This document shows, in pieces, positions 18,439 to 29,303 of a stretch of 64,000 bases of DNA. The position numbers and the translations under genes are program-made. The stretch is from positions 62,001 through 126,000 of the forward strand of contig NZ_JBDOQT010000001.1 in the NCBI RefSeq assembly GCF_039839785.1, written 5' to 3'. Position 1 is the stretch's first letter. Each line of letters starts with the position of its first letter. Source of the stretch: Pelagibius sp. CAU 1746 (GTDB lineage Bacteria; Pseudomonadota; Alphaproteobacteria; Kiloniellales; Kiloniellaceae). Below the pieces are notes generated by a model. The model did not search any database. It was not told the origin of the DNA and saw nothing but the letters and a program-made list of their open reading frames with translations.

Positions 18439-18547
18439 CACATCCTTCGAGACGCACCCCCAAGGAGCACGGGCGCTGCTCCTCAGGGTGAGGTCAAACT
18501 CCGGCCTCATGCTGAGGAGGCCCGCCAGGGCCGTCTCGAAGCATGTG
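18439..18547. repeat. long imperfect palindrome (CCTTCGAGAC / GTCTCGAAG family)
   Basis: The 109-bp element has outer arms CACATCCTTCGAGAC and GTCTCGAAGCATGTG, complementary but for one base, and inner arms CTCCTCAGGGTGAGG and CCTCATGCTGAGGAG. It lies between the convergent arsC and pyrD genes and could fold into one long stem. The same element type occurs at 3655-3741. Confidence 0.75.
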
Positions 18548-18552
18548 CCTCG

Positions 18553-19629
18553 CTATCCCGAATAGCGGTGGTCTGCGCCGACGGCGGCGGCGACAGAGGC
18601 GAAGCCGTCCTCGCGCAGCAGCCGCGCCAGTTCGGTCTTGATCCGCGCGACCAGCGCCGGGCCGCCGTAGATCAGCGCCGTGTAGAGCTGCACCAGCGAG
18701 GCGCCGGCGCGGATCTTGCGGTAGGCCTCCGCCCCCGACGACACGCCGCCGACGCCGATCAGCGGCAGCTTGCCCTCGGTCAGGCGATAGAGATCGCGCA
18801 GCACCGCCGTCGAGGGCTCGAACAGCGGCCGCCCGGAGAGCCCTCCCGCCTCCCCTTTCGCCGCGCCCTTCAGGGTCTCGGGGCGGGCGATGGTGGTGTT
18901 GGTGGCGATGATGCCGGAGACGCCAAGATCCAGGCAGACGGCGGCGATGTCCGCCTTGTCCTCTTCGGTCAGGTCCGGCGCGATCTTCAGCAGCAGCGGC
19001 GGCGCCGGATCCGCCAGCACGTCCAGCACCCGGCCCAGCAAGGCCTCCAGCTCGCCGCGCCCCTGCAGGGCGCGCAGGCCCGGCGTGTTGGGCGAGGAGA
19101 CGTTGACCACCAGATAGTCCGCCAGGGGGCCCAGTGCCGCGGCCCCCAGCACGTAGTCGCCGGCGGCCTCCACGGTGTCCTTGTTCTTGCCCAGGTTCAC
19201 CCCGACAATGCCATTCTTACCTGGGCCGCCCCGCCCGGTGCTGCGGAAAGCTTCCAGGCGCGTCCGGGCCGCCTCCAGACCGCCGTTGTTGAATCCCAGC
19301 CGGTTGATCACCGCGCCGTCCTCGGGCAGGCGGAAGATGCGCGGCCTGGGATTGCCCGGCTGCGGGCGCGGCGTGATCGAGCCCACCTCCACGAAGCCGA
19401 GGCCGAGCCCCAGCATGGCGCCCATCACCCGGGCATCCTTGTCGAAGCCCGCCGACAACCCCAGGGGGTTGGGAAAGCGCCGGCCCCAGACCTCGCAGGC
19501 GAGGACCGGATCCTCCGGCGCCGGCCGGCGCGGCGCCAGGCCGTGCTCCAGGGCCCAGAGGGTGAGGTTGTGCGCGGTCTCCGGGTCCAGCCGCCGGAGC
19601 GCCGGGCCGATCAGGGAAAAGCTGTCCAA
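18553..19629 (-). CDS. pyrD: dihydroorotate dehydrogenase (quinone), class 2
   Basis: The 358-residue flavoprotein has the class 2 N-terminal extension that touches the membrane (ALRRLDPETAHNLTLWALEHG). FMN and substrate motifs follow: GLSAGFDKDARV, FVEVGSITPRPQPGNP, the catalytic-Ser loop NVSSPNTPGLR and the C-terminal IGVGGVSSG. It oxidises dihydroorotate to orotate in pyrimidine synthesis and passes electrons to ubiquinone. The only start available after the upstream in-frame TGA (19641-19639) is TTG at 19629, so the gene uses a rare start codon, with no strong ribosome binding site. It follows the DUF952 gene by nine bases in the same frame, suggesting translational coupling. Confidence 0.95.
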   Translation of the reverse strand: MDSFSLIGPALRRLDPETAHNLTLWALEHGLAPRRPAPEDPVLACEVWGRRFPNPLGLSAGFDKDARVMGAMLGLGLGFVEVGSITPRPQPGNPRPRIFRLPEDGAVINRLGFNNGGLEAARTRLEAFRSTGRGGPGKNGIVGVNLGKNKDTVEAAGDYVLGAAALGPLADYLVVNVSSPNTPGLRALQGRGELEALLGRVLDVLADPAPPLLLKIAPDLTEEDKADIAAVCLDLGVSGIIATNTTIARPETLKGAAKGEAGGLSGRPLFEPSTAVLRDLYRLTEGKLPLIGVGGVSSGAEAYRKIRAGASLVQLYTALIYGGPALVARIKTELARLLREDGFASVAAAVGADHRYSG

Positions 19630-19638
19630 AGGTCGGTC

Positions 19639-19992
19639 TCAGTCCTGAAAATGCGGCGGGAAAACGTGGGCGCCGTCGGCGCCGAGCGGCAACTCGTCGA
19701 CGCGCCGCACCGCCGCCGCCGGCAGCGCGCCGTAGAGGTGGGGGAAGAGGGCGCCGCCCCGCGAGGGCTCCCACTTCAGCGCCTCGCCCAGCGCCGCGGC
19801 CTCGACCGTCAGCAGGACCAGGCCGTCCTGGCCGGCGCGGTGCTTGGCCGCCGAGGCGCGGACCTGGCCGGCGCCGGAAAAGTGGATGAAGCCGTCGGCA
19901 CGGTCCTGGGAGGAGCCCGCGTAGCTGCCGGAGTCCTCGGCGGCGGCCCATTCTTCGCGGCGGCAGATGTGATAGATCAGTTCCCGATTCAT
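19639..19992 (-). CDS. DUF952 domain protein
   Basis: This 117-residue protein begins MNRELIYHICRREEW and contains DGFIHFSGAGQV and LYGALPAAAVRRVDELPL, the conserved pattern of DUF952 proteins (small cytoplasmic proteins of unknown role, fold related to ADP-ribosyltransferase-like or PUA-like barrels in predictions). ATG 19992 was chosen over an upstream in-frame start because the family begins here. It is the first gene of a two-gene unit with pyrD. The gap before it holds operator-like dyads shared with the divergent S24-type regulator. Confidence 0.88.
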   Translation of the reverse strand: MNRELIYHICRREEWAAAEDSGSYAGSSQDRADGFIHFSGAGQVRASAAKHRAGQDGLVLLTVEAAALGEALKWEPSRGGALFPHLYGALPAAAVRRVDELPLGADGAHVFPPHFQD

Positions 19993-20050
19993 GGGCGCCA
20001 AAGTAATCGAGAGTAAACAGCGCGAACAAGACCCGGCGGCCAAAACCCGC

Positions 20051-20075
20051 CAAAACATTACAAATCATTGTTTTG
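20051..20075. promoter_or_regulatory. operator-like dyad 1 (CAAAACA-N11-TGTTTTG)
   Basis: CAAAACA (20051-20057) and TGTTTTG (20069-20075) are perfect inverted 7-mers spaced by 11 A+T-rich bases, lying between the divergent DUF952-pyrD unit and the LexA/CI-like regulator gene. The inner half-sites AACA and TGTT also occur, with 10-base spacing, at 20122-20139. This layout is typical of phage-repressor-type autoregulation; no binding evidence exists. Confidence 0.4.
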
Positions 20076-20121
20076 CCTCGGGCTTGGGGCCTGTGACTAT
20101 GTTCTTGCTGCATTCAGAGGC

Positions 20122-20139
20122 AACATATAAGACAATGTT
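20122..20139. promoter_or_regulatory. operator-like dyad 2 (AACAT-N8-ATGTT)
   Basis: AACAT (20122-20126) and ATGTT (20135-20139) are inverted 5-mers four bases before the ATG at 20143. The spacer contains TATAAG, which could be a -10 box. A repressor bound here would block both transcription and ribosome access, so it is a good candidate autoregulatory site for the downstream gene. Confidence 0.4.
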
Positions 20140-20142
20140 CCC

Positions 20143-20775
20143 ATGTTGGAGCACGAGGCCGTATGGCGGGCGATCGACCGTCTTGCCGCGAGATACAATC
20201 TCTCCCCCTCCGGGCTTGCCCGGCAGGCAGGCCTTGACCCCACGACATTCAACAAGAGCAAACGCATCACCAAGGAAGGCAAGCAGCGCTGGCCCAGCAC
20301 CGAGTCGCTGGCCAAGGTGCTGAACGCCACCGGCGCGTCGCTCAGCGAGTTCATCAGCCTGATCGAGGATCAGGGCCATCCGACGAACTTCCGCCGCCTG
20401 CCGAAGCTGCGCTTCGTCCTGGCGGCCCAGCCCGGTTACTTCGACAGCGAAGGCCGGCCGCTGCGCAGCCACTGGGAGGAAGCCCCCTTCCCCGGCGTGC
20501 CCGACCCCCATGCCTTCGCCCTGGAGATTTCCGGCGACGGCCTGCTGCCGGTCTACCGCAACGGCGATCTGGTGGTCGTCTCGCCCAGCGCCGAGGTGCG
20601 CGCGGGCGACCGCGTGCTGCTGCGCAGCCAGCAAGGCGAACTGCTGATCGCCGAACTGCTGGAGAACAGCGGCGGGGTGCTGCGCCTCAAGGCTTTCAGC
20701 CGCGAGCACGTGGTGCGCGAGCTGCCGCTGGCCCAGGTGCAATGGGTGTCGCGAATCTCCTGGTCCGGGCACTGA
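20143..20775 (+). CDS. LexA/CI-like HTH regulator with inactive S24 peptidase domain
   Basis: The 210-residue protein has an N-terminal helix-turn-helix (about 5-75; NLSPSGLARQAGLDPTTFNKSKR and the later TESLAKVLNATG) and a C-terminal S24/LexA-like beta domain (about 88-208). The catalytic Ser position reads SGDGLLP (Gly 133, where LexA/CI-like proteins have SGDSM), and the Lys position in GELLIAELL is Ala (about 170, where relatives have Lys). Self-cleavage is therefore unlikely, and the domain probably serves dimerisation or ligand sensing. Two dyads upstream suggest autoregulation. It diverges from DUF952-pyrD. ATG 20143 follows directly after dyad 2. Confidence 0.82.
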   Translation: MLEHEAVWRAIDRLAARYNLSPSGLARQAGLDPTTFNKSKRITKEGKQRWPSTESLAKVLNATGASLSEFISLIEDQGHPTNFRRLPKLRFVLAAQPGYFDSEGRPLRSHWEEAPFPGVPDPHAFALEISGDGLLPVYRNGDLVVVSPSAEVRAGDRVLLRSQQGELLIAELLENSGGVLRLKAFSREHVVRELPLAQVQWVSRISWSGH

Positions 20776-20926
20776 GACGCCGCCCGGCGATTGTCACCGC
20801 TACAATTCCAACGCATAGCTGCCCAGCGCAGCGCCCGGCGATTCTGCGCGCGGGCAAGCTTTCCCTGATCCGGGCGACCGGCTAGGCTCTTTCCGGCGCC
20901 GCAACAGCAGCTAGAGAGACACCGTC

Positions 20927-21769
20927 ATGACAGCTCCCAAGGCCGTGCATTTCCTGGATGGTGAGTGGGTCGAAGGCAACCCGCCGATCATGGGTCCCAT
21001 GACCCACGCCGCCTGGATGGCCTCGGTCGTCTTCGACGGCGCGCGCGCCTTCGAGGGCGTCACGCCGGACCTGGACAGGCACTGCGAGCGCCTGGTCAAC
21101 TCCGCCAATACCTTCGGCCTGAAGGCGCTCCATTCCGCCGGCGAGATGCTGGAGATCGCCCAGGACGGCCTGAGGCATTTCGACGACGACGCGGCGCTGT
21201 ATCTCAGGCCCATGTTCTTCGCGGAGAGCGGCTTCGTCGCCGCCGACCCGGAGTCGACGCGCTTCTGCTTCACCCTCTACGAGGCGCCGCTGCCGCCCGC
21301 CGATGGCTTTTCCGTCTGCCTGTCCAGCTATCGCCGCCCGGCGCCGAACATGGCGCCGACCGACGCCAAGGCCTCCTGCCTCTATCCCAACTCGGCGCGC
21401 GCGCTGACCGAGGCCGGGCAGCGCGGCTTCGACAACGCGGTGGTGCTGGACGCCATCGGCAACGTCGCCGAGCTGGCCACCGCCAACATCTGGATCGCCA
21501 AGGACGGCGCCGCCATCACCCCGGTGCCCAACGGCACCTTCCTGAACGGCGTCACCCGCCAGAGGATCATGCAGCTTCTCCAGGAAAGGGGAATAAGGGT
21601 GCACGAGGGCCGCGTCACCTGGCAGGACGTGCTGGAGGCCGACGAGGTCTTCTCCACCGGCAACTACGGCAAGGTGGTGCCGATCACCAAGGTCGAGGAC
21701 CGCAACCTGCAGCCCGGTCCGGTCTACACCACCGCCCGCGAAGCCTACTGGGACTGGGCGCACGGCTGA
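20927..21769 (+). CDS. class IV aminotransferase, branched-chain amino acid type
   Basis: This 280-residue PLP enzyme has the fold-type IV pattern: FDGARAFEG near the start, the Schiff-base Lys in DAKASCLYPNSA (Lys 148), the phosphate-binding NVAELATANIW and the later FLNGVTRQRIM and EVFSTGNYGKVVPI. It is closest in style to the branched-chain aminotransferase-like enzymes that are paralogues of IlvE in alphaproteobacteria. It most likely interconverts Val/Leu/Ile and their 2-oxo acids, but D-amino acid or aminodeoxychorismate relatives share the fold. ATG 20927 comes just after AGAGAGACACC. No other amino acid gene is adjacent. Confidence 0.85.
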   Translation: MTAPKAVHFLDGEWVEGNPPIMGPMTHAAWMASVVFDGARAFEGVTPDLDRHCERLVNSANTFGLKALHSAGEMLEIAQDGLRHFDDDAALYLRPMFFAESGFVAADPESTRFCFTLYEAPLPPADGFSVCLSSYRRPAPNMAPTDAKASCLYPNSARALTEAGQRGFDNAVVLDAIGNVAELATANIWIAKDGAAITPVPNGTFLNGVTRQRIMQLLQERGIRVHEGRVTWQDVLEADEVFSTGNYGKVVPITKVEDRNLQPGPVYTTAREAYWDWAHG

Positions 21770-21776
21770 GGTAACG

Positions 21777-22382
21777 TCACGCGCCGGCGCGCACGGTATA
21801 GCGGCCGAGTTTCACATTCTCGCCGAAGACGTCGACCGCCCGCTCACGCGGCAGCAGGTCGAAGATCATGTGGATGCGGTCCTGGCCGCCGTCGTTGAAG
21901 GCCTCGTGCATCTGCTTGTTGTCGAACCACCAGAGCTCGCCTTCGCGCATCCGCACTTCTTCGTCGCCGGACTTCAGCCAGGAGCCCTGGGCCGAGCGGA
22001 GCACCATGTGGTAGCGGTCGCGGACCGCGTAGTACTCGCCGCGGTCGACGTGCGGATAGACGCGCCGGCCCGCCCGCAGGCAGACGATCTTGGCCCGGCT
22101 CAGCAGAGCGCCCTGCTCGCGCGCGACATCCTTCAAGAAACGCCGTGCGGCGGGATAGAGCTTGGAGCCCGTGGTCCAGCGGCTTTCGTGCACGTCGCGG
22201 CGCTTGCGCTCGCCGATGGCCGACTTACGCAGGCCGCGCAGCGGGATCGCCAGGGCCTCGCGCTGCACCGCGATCTTGGCCTGACGGCCTGTCGCGGCCT
22301 CCCAGGCCCCCTCGTTCGACGCGATCTCGTCAAGGAAGGGCTGCGGGTCGATGCCCGCTTTAATGCGGCGGAAGAACTGCAC
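21777..22382 (-). CDS. aspartyl/asparaginyl beta-hydroxylase-domain protein
   Basis: This 201-residue member of the 2-oxoglutarate/Fe(II) oxygenase fold has iron-site residues in YPHVDRGEYY (His-x-Asp) and, further on, the distal His in HEAFNDGGQDRIHMIFD. WWFDNKQMHEAFN is the family hallmark. Bacterial relatives hydroxylate lipid A chains (LpxO) or proteins; the target here is unknown. I chose GTG 22382 rather than TTG 22397 because GGAGGGG sits six bases before the GTG and the protein then starts MQFFRRIKAGIDPQPF. It converges with the aminotransferase gene, seven bases apart. Confidence 0.85.
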   Translation of the reverse strand: MQFFRRIKAGIDPQPFLDEIASNEGAWEAATGRQAKIAVQREALAIPLRGLRKSAIGERKRRDVHESRWTTGSKLYPAARRFLKDVAREQGALLSRAKIVCLRAGRRVYPHVDRGEYYAVRDRYHMVLRSAQGSWLKSGDEEVRMREGELWWFDNKQMHEAFNDGGQDRIHMIFDLLPRERAVDVFGENVKLGRYTVRAGA

Positions 22383-22504
22383 GGCGATCCCCTCCAACTC
22401 AGACAGTCCAGCGAGCCTATATGACTGCCCGACAAATCTGACCGTTTGATTAAGATTAGCTTTGGGCCGAGAAAGGCGTGCTTGGGCACCGCCGCCGCGC
22501 CACC

Positions 22505-22635
22505 GTCATGCTCGGACTTGTTCCGAGCGTCCAGGGCAGGCGACGGCCTGGCAACCCTGCACCCTCGGGACAAGCCTGCCTTCGCCGAAGCAAAGCCGCT
22601 TCGGCTTCGCGCAGGCAGGCCCGAGGGTGACAGGA
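22505..22635. repeat. intergenic palindromic repeat (GTCATGCTCGG type)
   Basis: The element begins GTCATGCTCGGACTTGTTCC with complementary CCGAGC, continues with CCCTCGGGACAAGCC and ends GCCCGAGGGTGAC, so the outer parts pair over about 125 bp. It also contains the inner pair GAAGCAAAGCCGCTTCGGCTTC. It fills most of the 263-bp gap between the beta-hydroxylase start and the LysRS stop. No gene is seen in this gap. Confidence 0.7.
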
Positions 22636-22645
22636 GCAGCCTTGA

Positions 22646-24232
22646 TCAGGAAGACGCCTGCAGGCTCTCGCCAGCCAGCACGGAGTCGATGAGGGCGAGG
22701 CTCTCCTCCAGGCCGTAGAGCGCCATGAAGGAGCCCATGCGCGGGCCCTGGTCCTGGCCCAGCAGGGTCTCGTAGAGCGCCTTGAACCAGTCGCGCAGGT
22801 TCTCGAAGCCGTGCTCCTTGCCGACCGCGTAGACCTCGTTCTGGATGGTCTCGCCGTCGGCATCCTGCGGCAGGGCGCGCAGCCGTGCGGCCAGATCCTC
22901 CAGCGCCGCGCGCTCCTTGTCGCTCGGCGCGCGGTAGGACTTCTTCGGCTTCACGAAATCCTGGTAGTAGCGCAGGGCGAAGCCGACCAGGCGGTCGAGG
23001 AAGGGATCGCTTTCCGGCGAGGCTTCCGGCGCGTAGCGCGAGATGAAACCCCACAGCACCGCCTTGTCCTCCGTGTTGCACACGGACGCCAGGTTCAGCA
23101 GCATGGCGAAGGAGAGCTTGGTGCCCGGCACCGGCGGCTGGCCGCCGTGGATGTGCCACACGGGGTTCTCCAGGCGCTTCTCGTCCTGCCCGTCATAAGC
23201 CGCGAGGTGCGAGAGGTAGTCGTCCACCGCCCGCGGGATCACGTCGAAGTAGAGCCGCTTGGCCGCCTTGGGCTTCTGGAACATGAAGAGCGAAAGACTC
23301 TCGGTCGGACCGTAGGTCAGCCACTCCTCGGCGCTGAGGCCGTTGCCCTTGGACTTGGAGATCTTCTTGGCCTCCTCGTCCAGGAAGAGCTCGTAGTTGA
23401 AGCCCTCCGGCGGGCGGCCGCCGAGGATCTTGCAGATCTGCGAGCCGAGCTTCACCGAGTCGATGAGGTCCTTGCCCGACATCTCGTAGTCGACGCCCAG
23501 CGCGTACCAGCGCATGGCCCAGTCCGCCTTCCACTGCAGCTTGCACTGGCCGCCGGTGACCGGCACCTCGACCTTGGCGCCGTCCTCGTCCTCGTAGACG
23601 ATGGTGCCGGCCTCGGCGTTCACCTCCAGTACCGGCACCTGCAGCACGCGGCCCGTCTTGGGGCAGAGCGGCAGGAAGGGGCTGTAGGTCTCGCGGCGCT
23701 CCGGCCCGAGGGTCGGCAGCACCACGTTCTTCACCTCGTCGTAGTGGCGCAGCACCTGCAACAGCGCCTCGTCGAAGCGGCCCGAGGTGTACCAGTCGGT
23801 CGCCGACTGGAACTCGTACTCGAAGCCGAAAGTGTCGAGGAAACCGCGCAGGCGCGCGTTGTTGTGATGCCCGAAGCTCTCGTGCGTCTCGAAAGGATCG
23901 GGGATCTGCGTCAGCGGCTTGCCGAGATGCTCGGCCACCATCTCCTTGTTCGGGATGTTGTCCGGCACCTTGCGCAGGCCGTCCATGTCGTCGGAGAAGC
24001 AGAAGAGGCGCGTCGGCACGTCGGAGAGGCGCTGGAAGGCCTGGCGCACCATGGTCGTGCGCGCCACCTCGCCGAAGGTGCCGATGTGCGGCAGCCCCGA
24101 GGGGCCGTAGCCCGTTTCGAAGAGGACATAGCCTTTCTCCGGGGTTTTCCCGGCGATGCGCTTTACGACTCGTCTTGCCTCTTCGAAGGGCCAGGCGCGC
24201 GCGCCCTCGGCCAGGTCTCTCTCGTTGCTCAT
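22646..24232 (-). CDS. lysS: lysyl-tRNA synthetase, class I
   Basis: The 528-residue enzyme shows the class I signatures: the HIGH-type motif in [13 protein letters not shown] and the KMSKS-type loop [10 protein letters not shown], together with the archaeal-type LysRS string [12 protein letters not shown]. It charges tRNA-Lys with lysine. Class I LysRS is normal in alphaproteobacteria, which mostly lack the class II enzyme of E. coli. ATG 24232 gives [16 protein letters not shown], a usual start; a longer frame to 24268 is not needed. The ribosome binding site is weak (GAGCGG). Confidence 0.95.
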   Translation of the reverse strand: MSNERDLAEGARAWPFEEARRVVKRIAGKTPEKGYVLFETGYGPSGLPHIGTFGEVARTTMVRQAFQRLSDVPTRLFCFSDDMDGLRKVPDNIPNKEMVAEHLGKPLTQIPDPFETHESFGHHNNARLRGFLDTFGFEYEFQSATDWYTSGRFDEALLQVLRHYDEVKNVVLPTLGPERRETYSPFLPLCPKTGRVLQVPVLEVNAEAGTIVYEDEDGAKVEVPVTGGQCKLQWKADWAMRWYALGVDYEMSGKDLIDSVKLGSQICKILGGRPPEGFNYELFLDEEAKKISKSKGNGLSAEEWLTYGPTESLSLFMFQKPKAAKRLYFDVIPRAVDDYLSHLAAYDGQDEKRLENPVWHIHGGQPPVPGTKLSFAMLLNLASVCNTEDKAVLWGFISRYAPEASPESDPFLDRLVGFALRYYQDFVKPKKSYRAPSDKERAALEDLAARLRALPQDADGETIQNEVYAVGKEHGFENLRDWFKALYETLLGQDQGPRMGSFMALYGLEESLALIDSVLAGESLQASS

Positions 24233-24624
24233 GGTTCCGCTCGTCCGACGGGATAGATCCCCGGGCACGGCCTCCTGCCGCCCCGTTCAAGTGGGGCGGA
24301 CACTAGAGCATTGTCCGGCTGGTTTGAAGCAATTCCGTTTTCGAACGGAGAGGCGACCGGCAGGAGGAAGGCCAGCGCGATGCGGGGCATCGGGCAAGCC
24401 TTACGACTCCCCGGGCGCCCGCCGCTCGAAAACCCCTCGGGCCGGGCAACTTTGCACCAGCTTCGGCAGGCTTCGGCTTGGCCATATCACCACTATGGCC
24501 TGCGCCAAACCCCTTGAACTTGGCACAATTCTGCTCCGGCAGAGTGGTTCATACTAGCCGGACAAGGCTCTCGGCCCAGCGCGGCGGGGCGTCAATCGCG
24601 CCGAACCGGCGGCCGCGGCAGGGC
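24233..24624. other. 392-bp gap without a gene
   Basis: I see no credible gene. At 24304-24348 lies CTAGAGCATTGTCCGGC followed by AATTCCGTTTTCGAACGGA, which looks like a decayed copy of the TAGAGCA-type dispersed element also seen near 10778. The centre (about 24430-24545) is a little richer in A+T than the flanks and contains a sigma-54-like string that does not fit the consensus spacing. Confidence 0.45.
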
Positions 24625-25101
24625 TCAATCGCGGTCGCGGCGGGGGGGAAACAGCAGGCGGCGCAGGAAGTCGCGGTCCGCGGAGGCGCGTGCCAGAAAG
24701 GCGGCCTTGGTTTCCTCCGGCAGCCCGGCGAGGAAGCTGTGGAGATCCTCCGCCATGTCCAGAACCATGTTCCCACCGCTCTCGCGGCGCGCCTGCAGCG
24801 CGAGAGCCAGCGCGGCCCGATCGAAAGCCGGCTGCTCCAGGGCGTCGATGATGATGGCGCGGAAGCTCTGCCGGTTTTCGCGGCCCTCCGCGCGGCGCTC
24901 GGCGATCCTCTGGCGCAGGGCCTCCAGGGCGGCGGCTTGGCGGTCGTCGAGATTGAAATCCTGCACCGCCGCGACAACCGGGTCCGGTCTGGACGGCGGT
25001 GCCGGATCACCCATGAAGCGGGGGAAAATCACTCCTGCGACGAAGAAGACGTTCAACGCCACGGAAGCCGCCAGCAGGAGCCAGGGAAGTTTGCTACGCA
25101 T
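24625..25101 (-). CDS. periplasmic heavy-metal-sensor-like protein (Metal_resist/CnrX type)
   Basis: The 158-residue protein has one N-terminal membrane helix (about 5-27) and a helical periplasmic domain (about 45-150) of the Spy/CpxP-Metal_resist kind, with the characteristic 'LNLDDRQ'-like start of the first helix (DFNLDDRQAAALEALRQRI). Only one His and two Met residues in the domain could bind metal, so it may sense something else. It is the third gene of a sigma factor / anti-sigma / periplasmic protein unit, as in cnrYXH. ATG 25101 (after GGAAAG) is preferred; a TTG at 25119 would add six residues. Confidence 0.72.
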   Translation of the reverse strand: MRSKLPWLLLAASVALNVFFVAGVIFPRFMGDPAPPSRPDPVVAAVQDFNLDDRQAAALEALRQRIAERRAEGRENRQSFRAIIIDALEQPAFDRAALALALQARRESGGNMVLDMAEDLHSFLAGLPEETKAAFLARASADRDFLRRLLFPPRRDRD

Positions 25102-25123
25102 CGCAGTCTTGCTTTCCAAAAAA

Positions 25124-25684
25124 CTAGATCAGGTCTTCCAGCAGCAGGTCGACCGGCAGGTCGCCGCCGGCAACCTCGGCGGACTGGGCGGACTGGGCGA
25201 CGTCCAGCTGTTCGCCCTGATAGCGGCCCAGTTCGAAGGCGCCGGCACAGGCCAGCACCAGGGCCACCGTGGCGAAGGCCGGCACCGCCGGGCGCAGCCA
25301 GCCGGCAAGGAGGTGCCCAATCCAGGCGCCTCTCCCCTCCGGCGCCGCCCGCCAGGCCTCTTGCGGGAACCGCCGGGCGTCCTGCGGCCGCGGCCGCAGG
25401 GCCTGGGCGCGCGTCACCACCGCAGCCGGAGCCGCCTCGGGCCCGGCCGCCAGCGTCTCGCGCAGGGCCAGGACTTCGTCCAGCAGGGCCGGGTCGCCGG
25501 CCAGCCGCGCCTCCAGGCGCGCCGCCTCGTCCTCCGCCAGGCTGCCGTCCAGGTAGGCGGCCAGCCACAGCGCCTCGGGCGCCCCACGCTCCGCGTCCCG
25601 GAGCGTTCCCGGAGGCGCCCCGGCCTCGCGGGCCCGGCGCCAGAGGGCCGCGCCCTCTTTCGTCTTGGTCTTGTCTTCCCTCAT
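25124..25684 (-). CDS. putative anti-sigma factor, single-pass membrane protein
   Basis: This 186-residue protein has a cytoplasmic N-terminal part with the 'AAYLDGSLAEDEAARLEARLAGDPAL' pattern common to anti-sigma factors (but without the zinc-binding His/Cys of zf-HC2 proteins), a Pro/Arg-rich linker, one membrane helix (about 132-152) and a short acidic periplasmic tail. It lies 64 bp after the ECF sigma gene and 22 bp before the periplasmic sensor-like gene, all on the minus strand. It most likely holds the sigma factor inactive until the periplasmic partner signals. Confidence 0.75.
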   Translation of the reverse strand: MREDKTKTKEGAALWRRAREAGAPPGTLRDAERGAPEALWLAAYLDGSLAEDEAARLEARLAGDPALLDEVLALRETLAAGPEAAPAAVVTRAQALRPRPQDARRFPQEAWRAAPEGRGAWIGHLLAGWLRPAVPAFATVALVLACAGAFELGRYQGEQLDVAQSAQSAEVAGGDLPVDLLLEDLI

Positions 25685-25748
25685 GTCTCTCTCAACCTCT
25701 AACCCCTTGAACCGTCTTACGCCGCCAGGGCGGGAAATATCCCCGCGC

Positions 25749-26330
25749 CTAGCGGTCTTCCCCCATTTCCGCCTGAAAATGCCCGCGCAGCTTCACCAGC
25801 GCCTTGTGATGCATGGAGCGCACGGTCTGCGGGTCGATGCCGATCACCTCCGCCGCCTCGCCCGGTGTCATGTCGCGCCGGTACAGCAGCTCCAGCACCA
25901 GGGCCTGGCGCGGGGAGAGCAGACCGTCGGGGATCTTCACCTTCTCCGGGATCACCGGATCGACCGCCAGCACCGCCTCCGGCTGCGCCTCGATGTCCTC
26001 GGTACGCCGGCGCAGGCGCCGCAGGTGGTCGATCGCCGCCGAATTGGCCACCACCGTTAGCCAGGTCGTGATCTTGGCCCGCGATTCGTCGTAGCCGCGC
26101 AGCAGCCTGAAATCGTGCTGGCACAGCTTTACGAAGACGTCCTGCACCACATCCTCCGCGTCCGAGGTACGCCCGGCCGGCACCAGCCGGCGGCGCACCG
26201 CGGCAAAGATTACCGCCGCGTGGCGCGCCACGAAGCGATCCCAGGCCGCCTTGTTCCCGTCCAGCAGGGCAGCCAGATCGGCATCGCCCCCGCTCACGGT
26301 CTCGCCTTCCACCGCAACGGCAAAACTCAT
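25749..26330 (-). CDS. ECF-type RNA polymerase sigma factor
   Basis: The 193-residue sigma factor has region 2 (about 35-110; DAEDVVQDVFVKLCQHDF and KITTWLTVVANSAAIDHLRR) and region 4 (about 130-185; LSPRQALVLELLYRRDMTPGEAAEVIGIDPQTVRSMHHKALVKL). There is no region 1 or 3, as expected for the ECF group. ATG 26330 has AAGGAGTGGG directly before it; the open frame goes on upstream for 149 codons but that stretch overlaps the helicase gene. It heads an operon with the putative anti-sigma factor and periplasmic protein, and diverges from the DinG-like helicase. Confidence 0.9.
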   Translation of the reverse strand: MSFAVAVEGETVSGGDADLAALLDGNKAAWDRFVARHAAVIFAAVRRRLVPAGRTSDAEDVVQDVFVKLCQHDFRLLRGYDESRAKITTWLTVVANSAAIDHLRRLRRRTEDIEAQPEAVLAVDPVIPEKVKIPDGLLSPRQALVLELLYRRDMTPGEAAEVIGIDPQTVRSMHHKALVKLRGHFQAEMGEDR

Positions 26331-26471
26331 CCCACTCCTTCGACCGGACCTCTGCCGGCGCCGGAGCTTTCGCCCCGCCGGCCCGCCAGCATAGACCGAT
26401 TCCACCCCGGGAGTGCCAGACCACCGGCATATCCACATGCGCGGCCCAGTTGTTCCCGTTATAGTCCAGCG

Positions 26472-29285
<2,814 letters not shown>

Positions 29286-29303
29286 AGCGCCGCTGCGCTT
29301 ATC

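Noticed and set aside
22646-24232. Class I lysyl-tRNA synthetase as a sign of transfer from archaea
   Set aside because: Class I LysRS is the usual form in alphaproteobacteria, so it is not a recent or unusual acquisition here.
24520-24535. Sigma-54-like string TTGGCACAATTCTGCT
   Set aside because: The GG and GC doublets are nine instead of ten bases apart, and no plus-strand gene follows; the next gene is on the minus strand.
26115-26471. 119-codon N-terminal extension of the helicase
   Set aside because: It overlaps the sigma factor coding region antisense and shows no conserved motif; ATG 26472 leaves a normal divergent gap.
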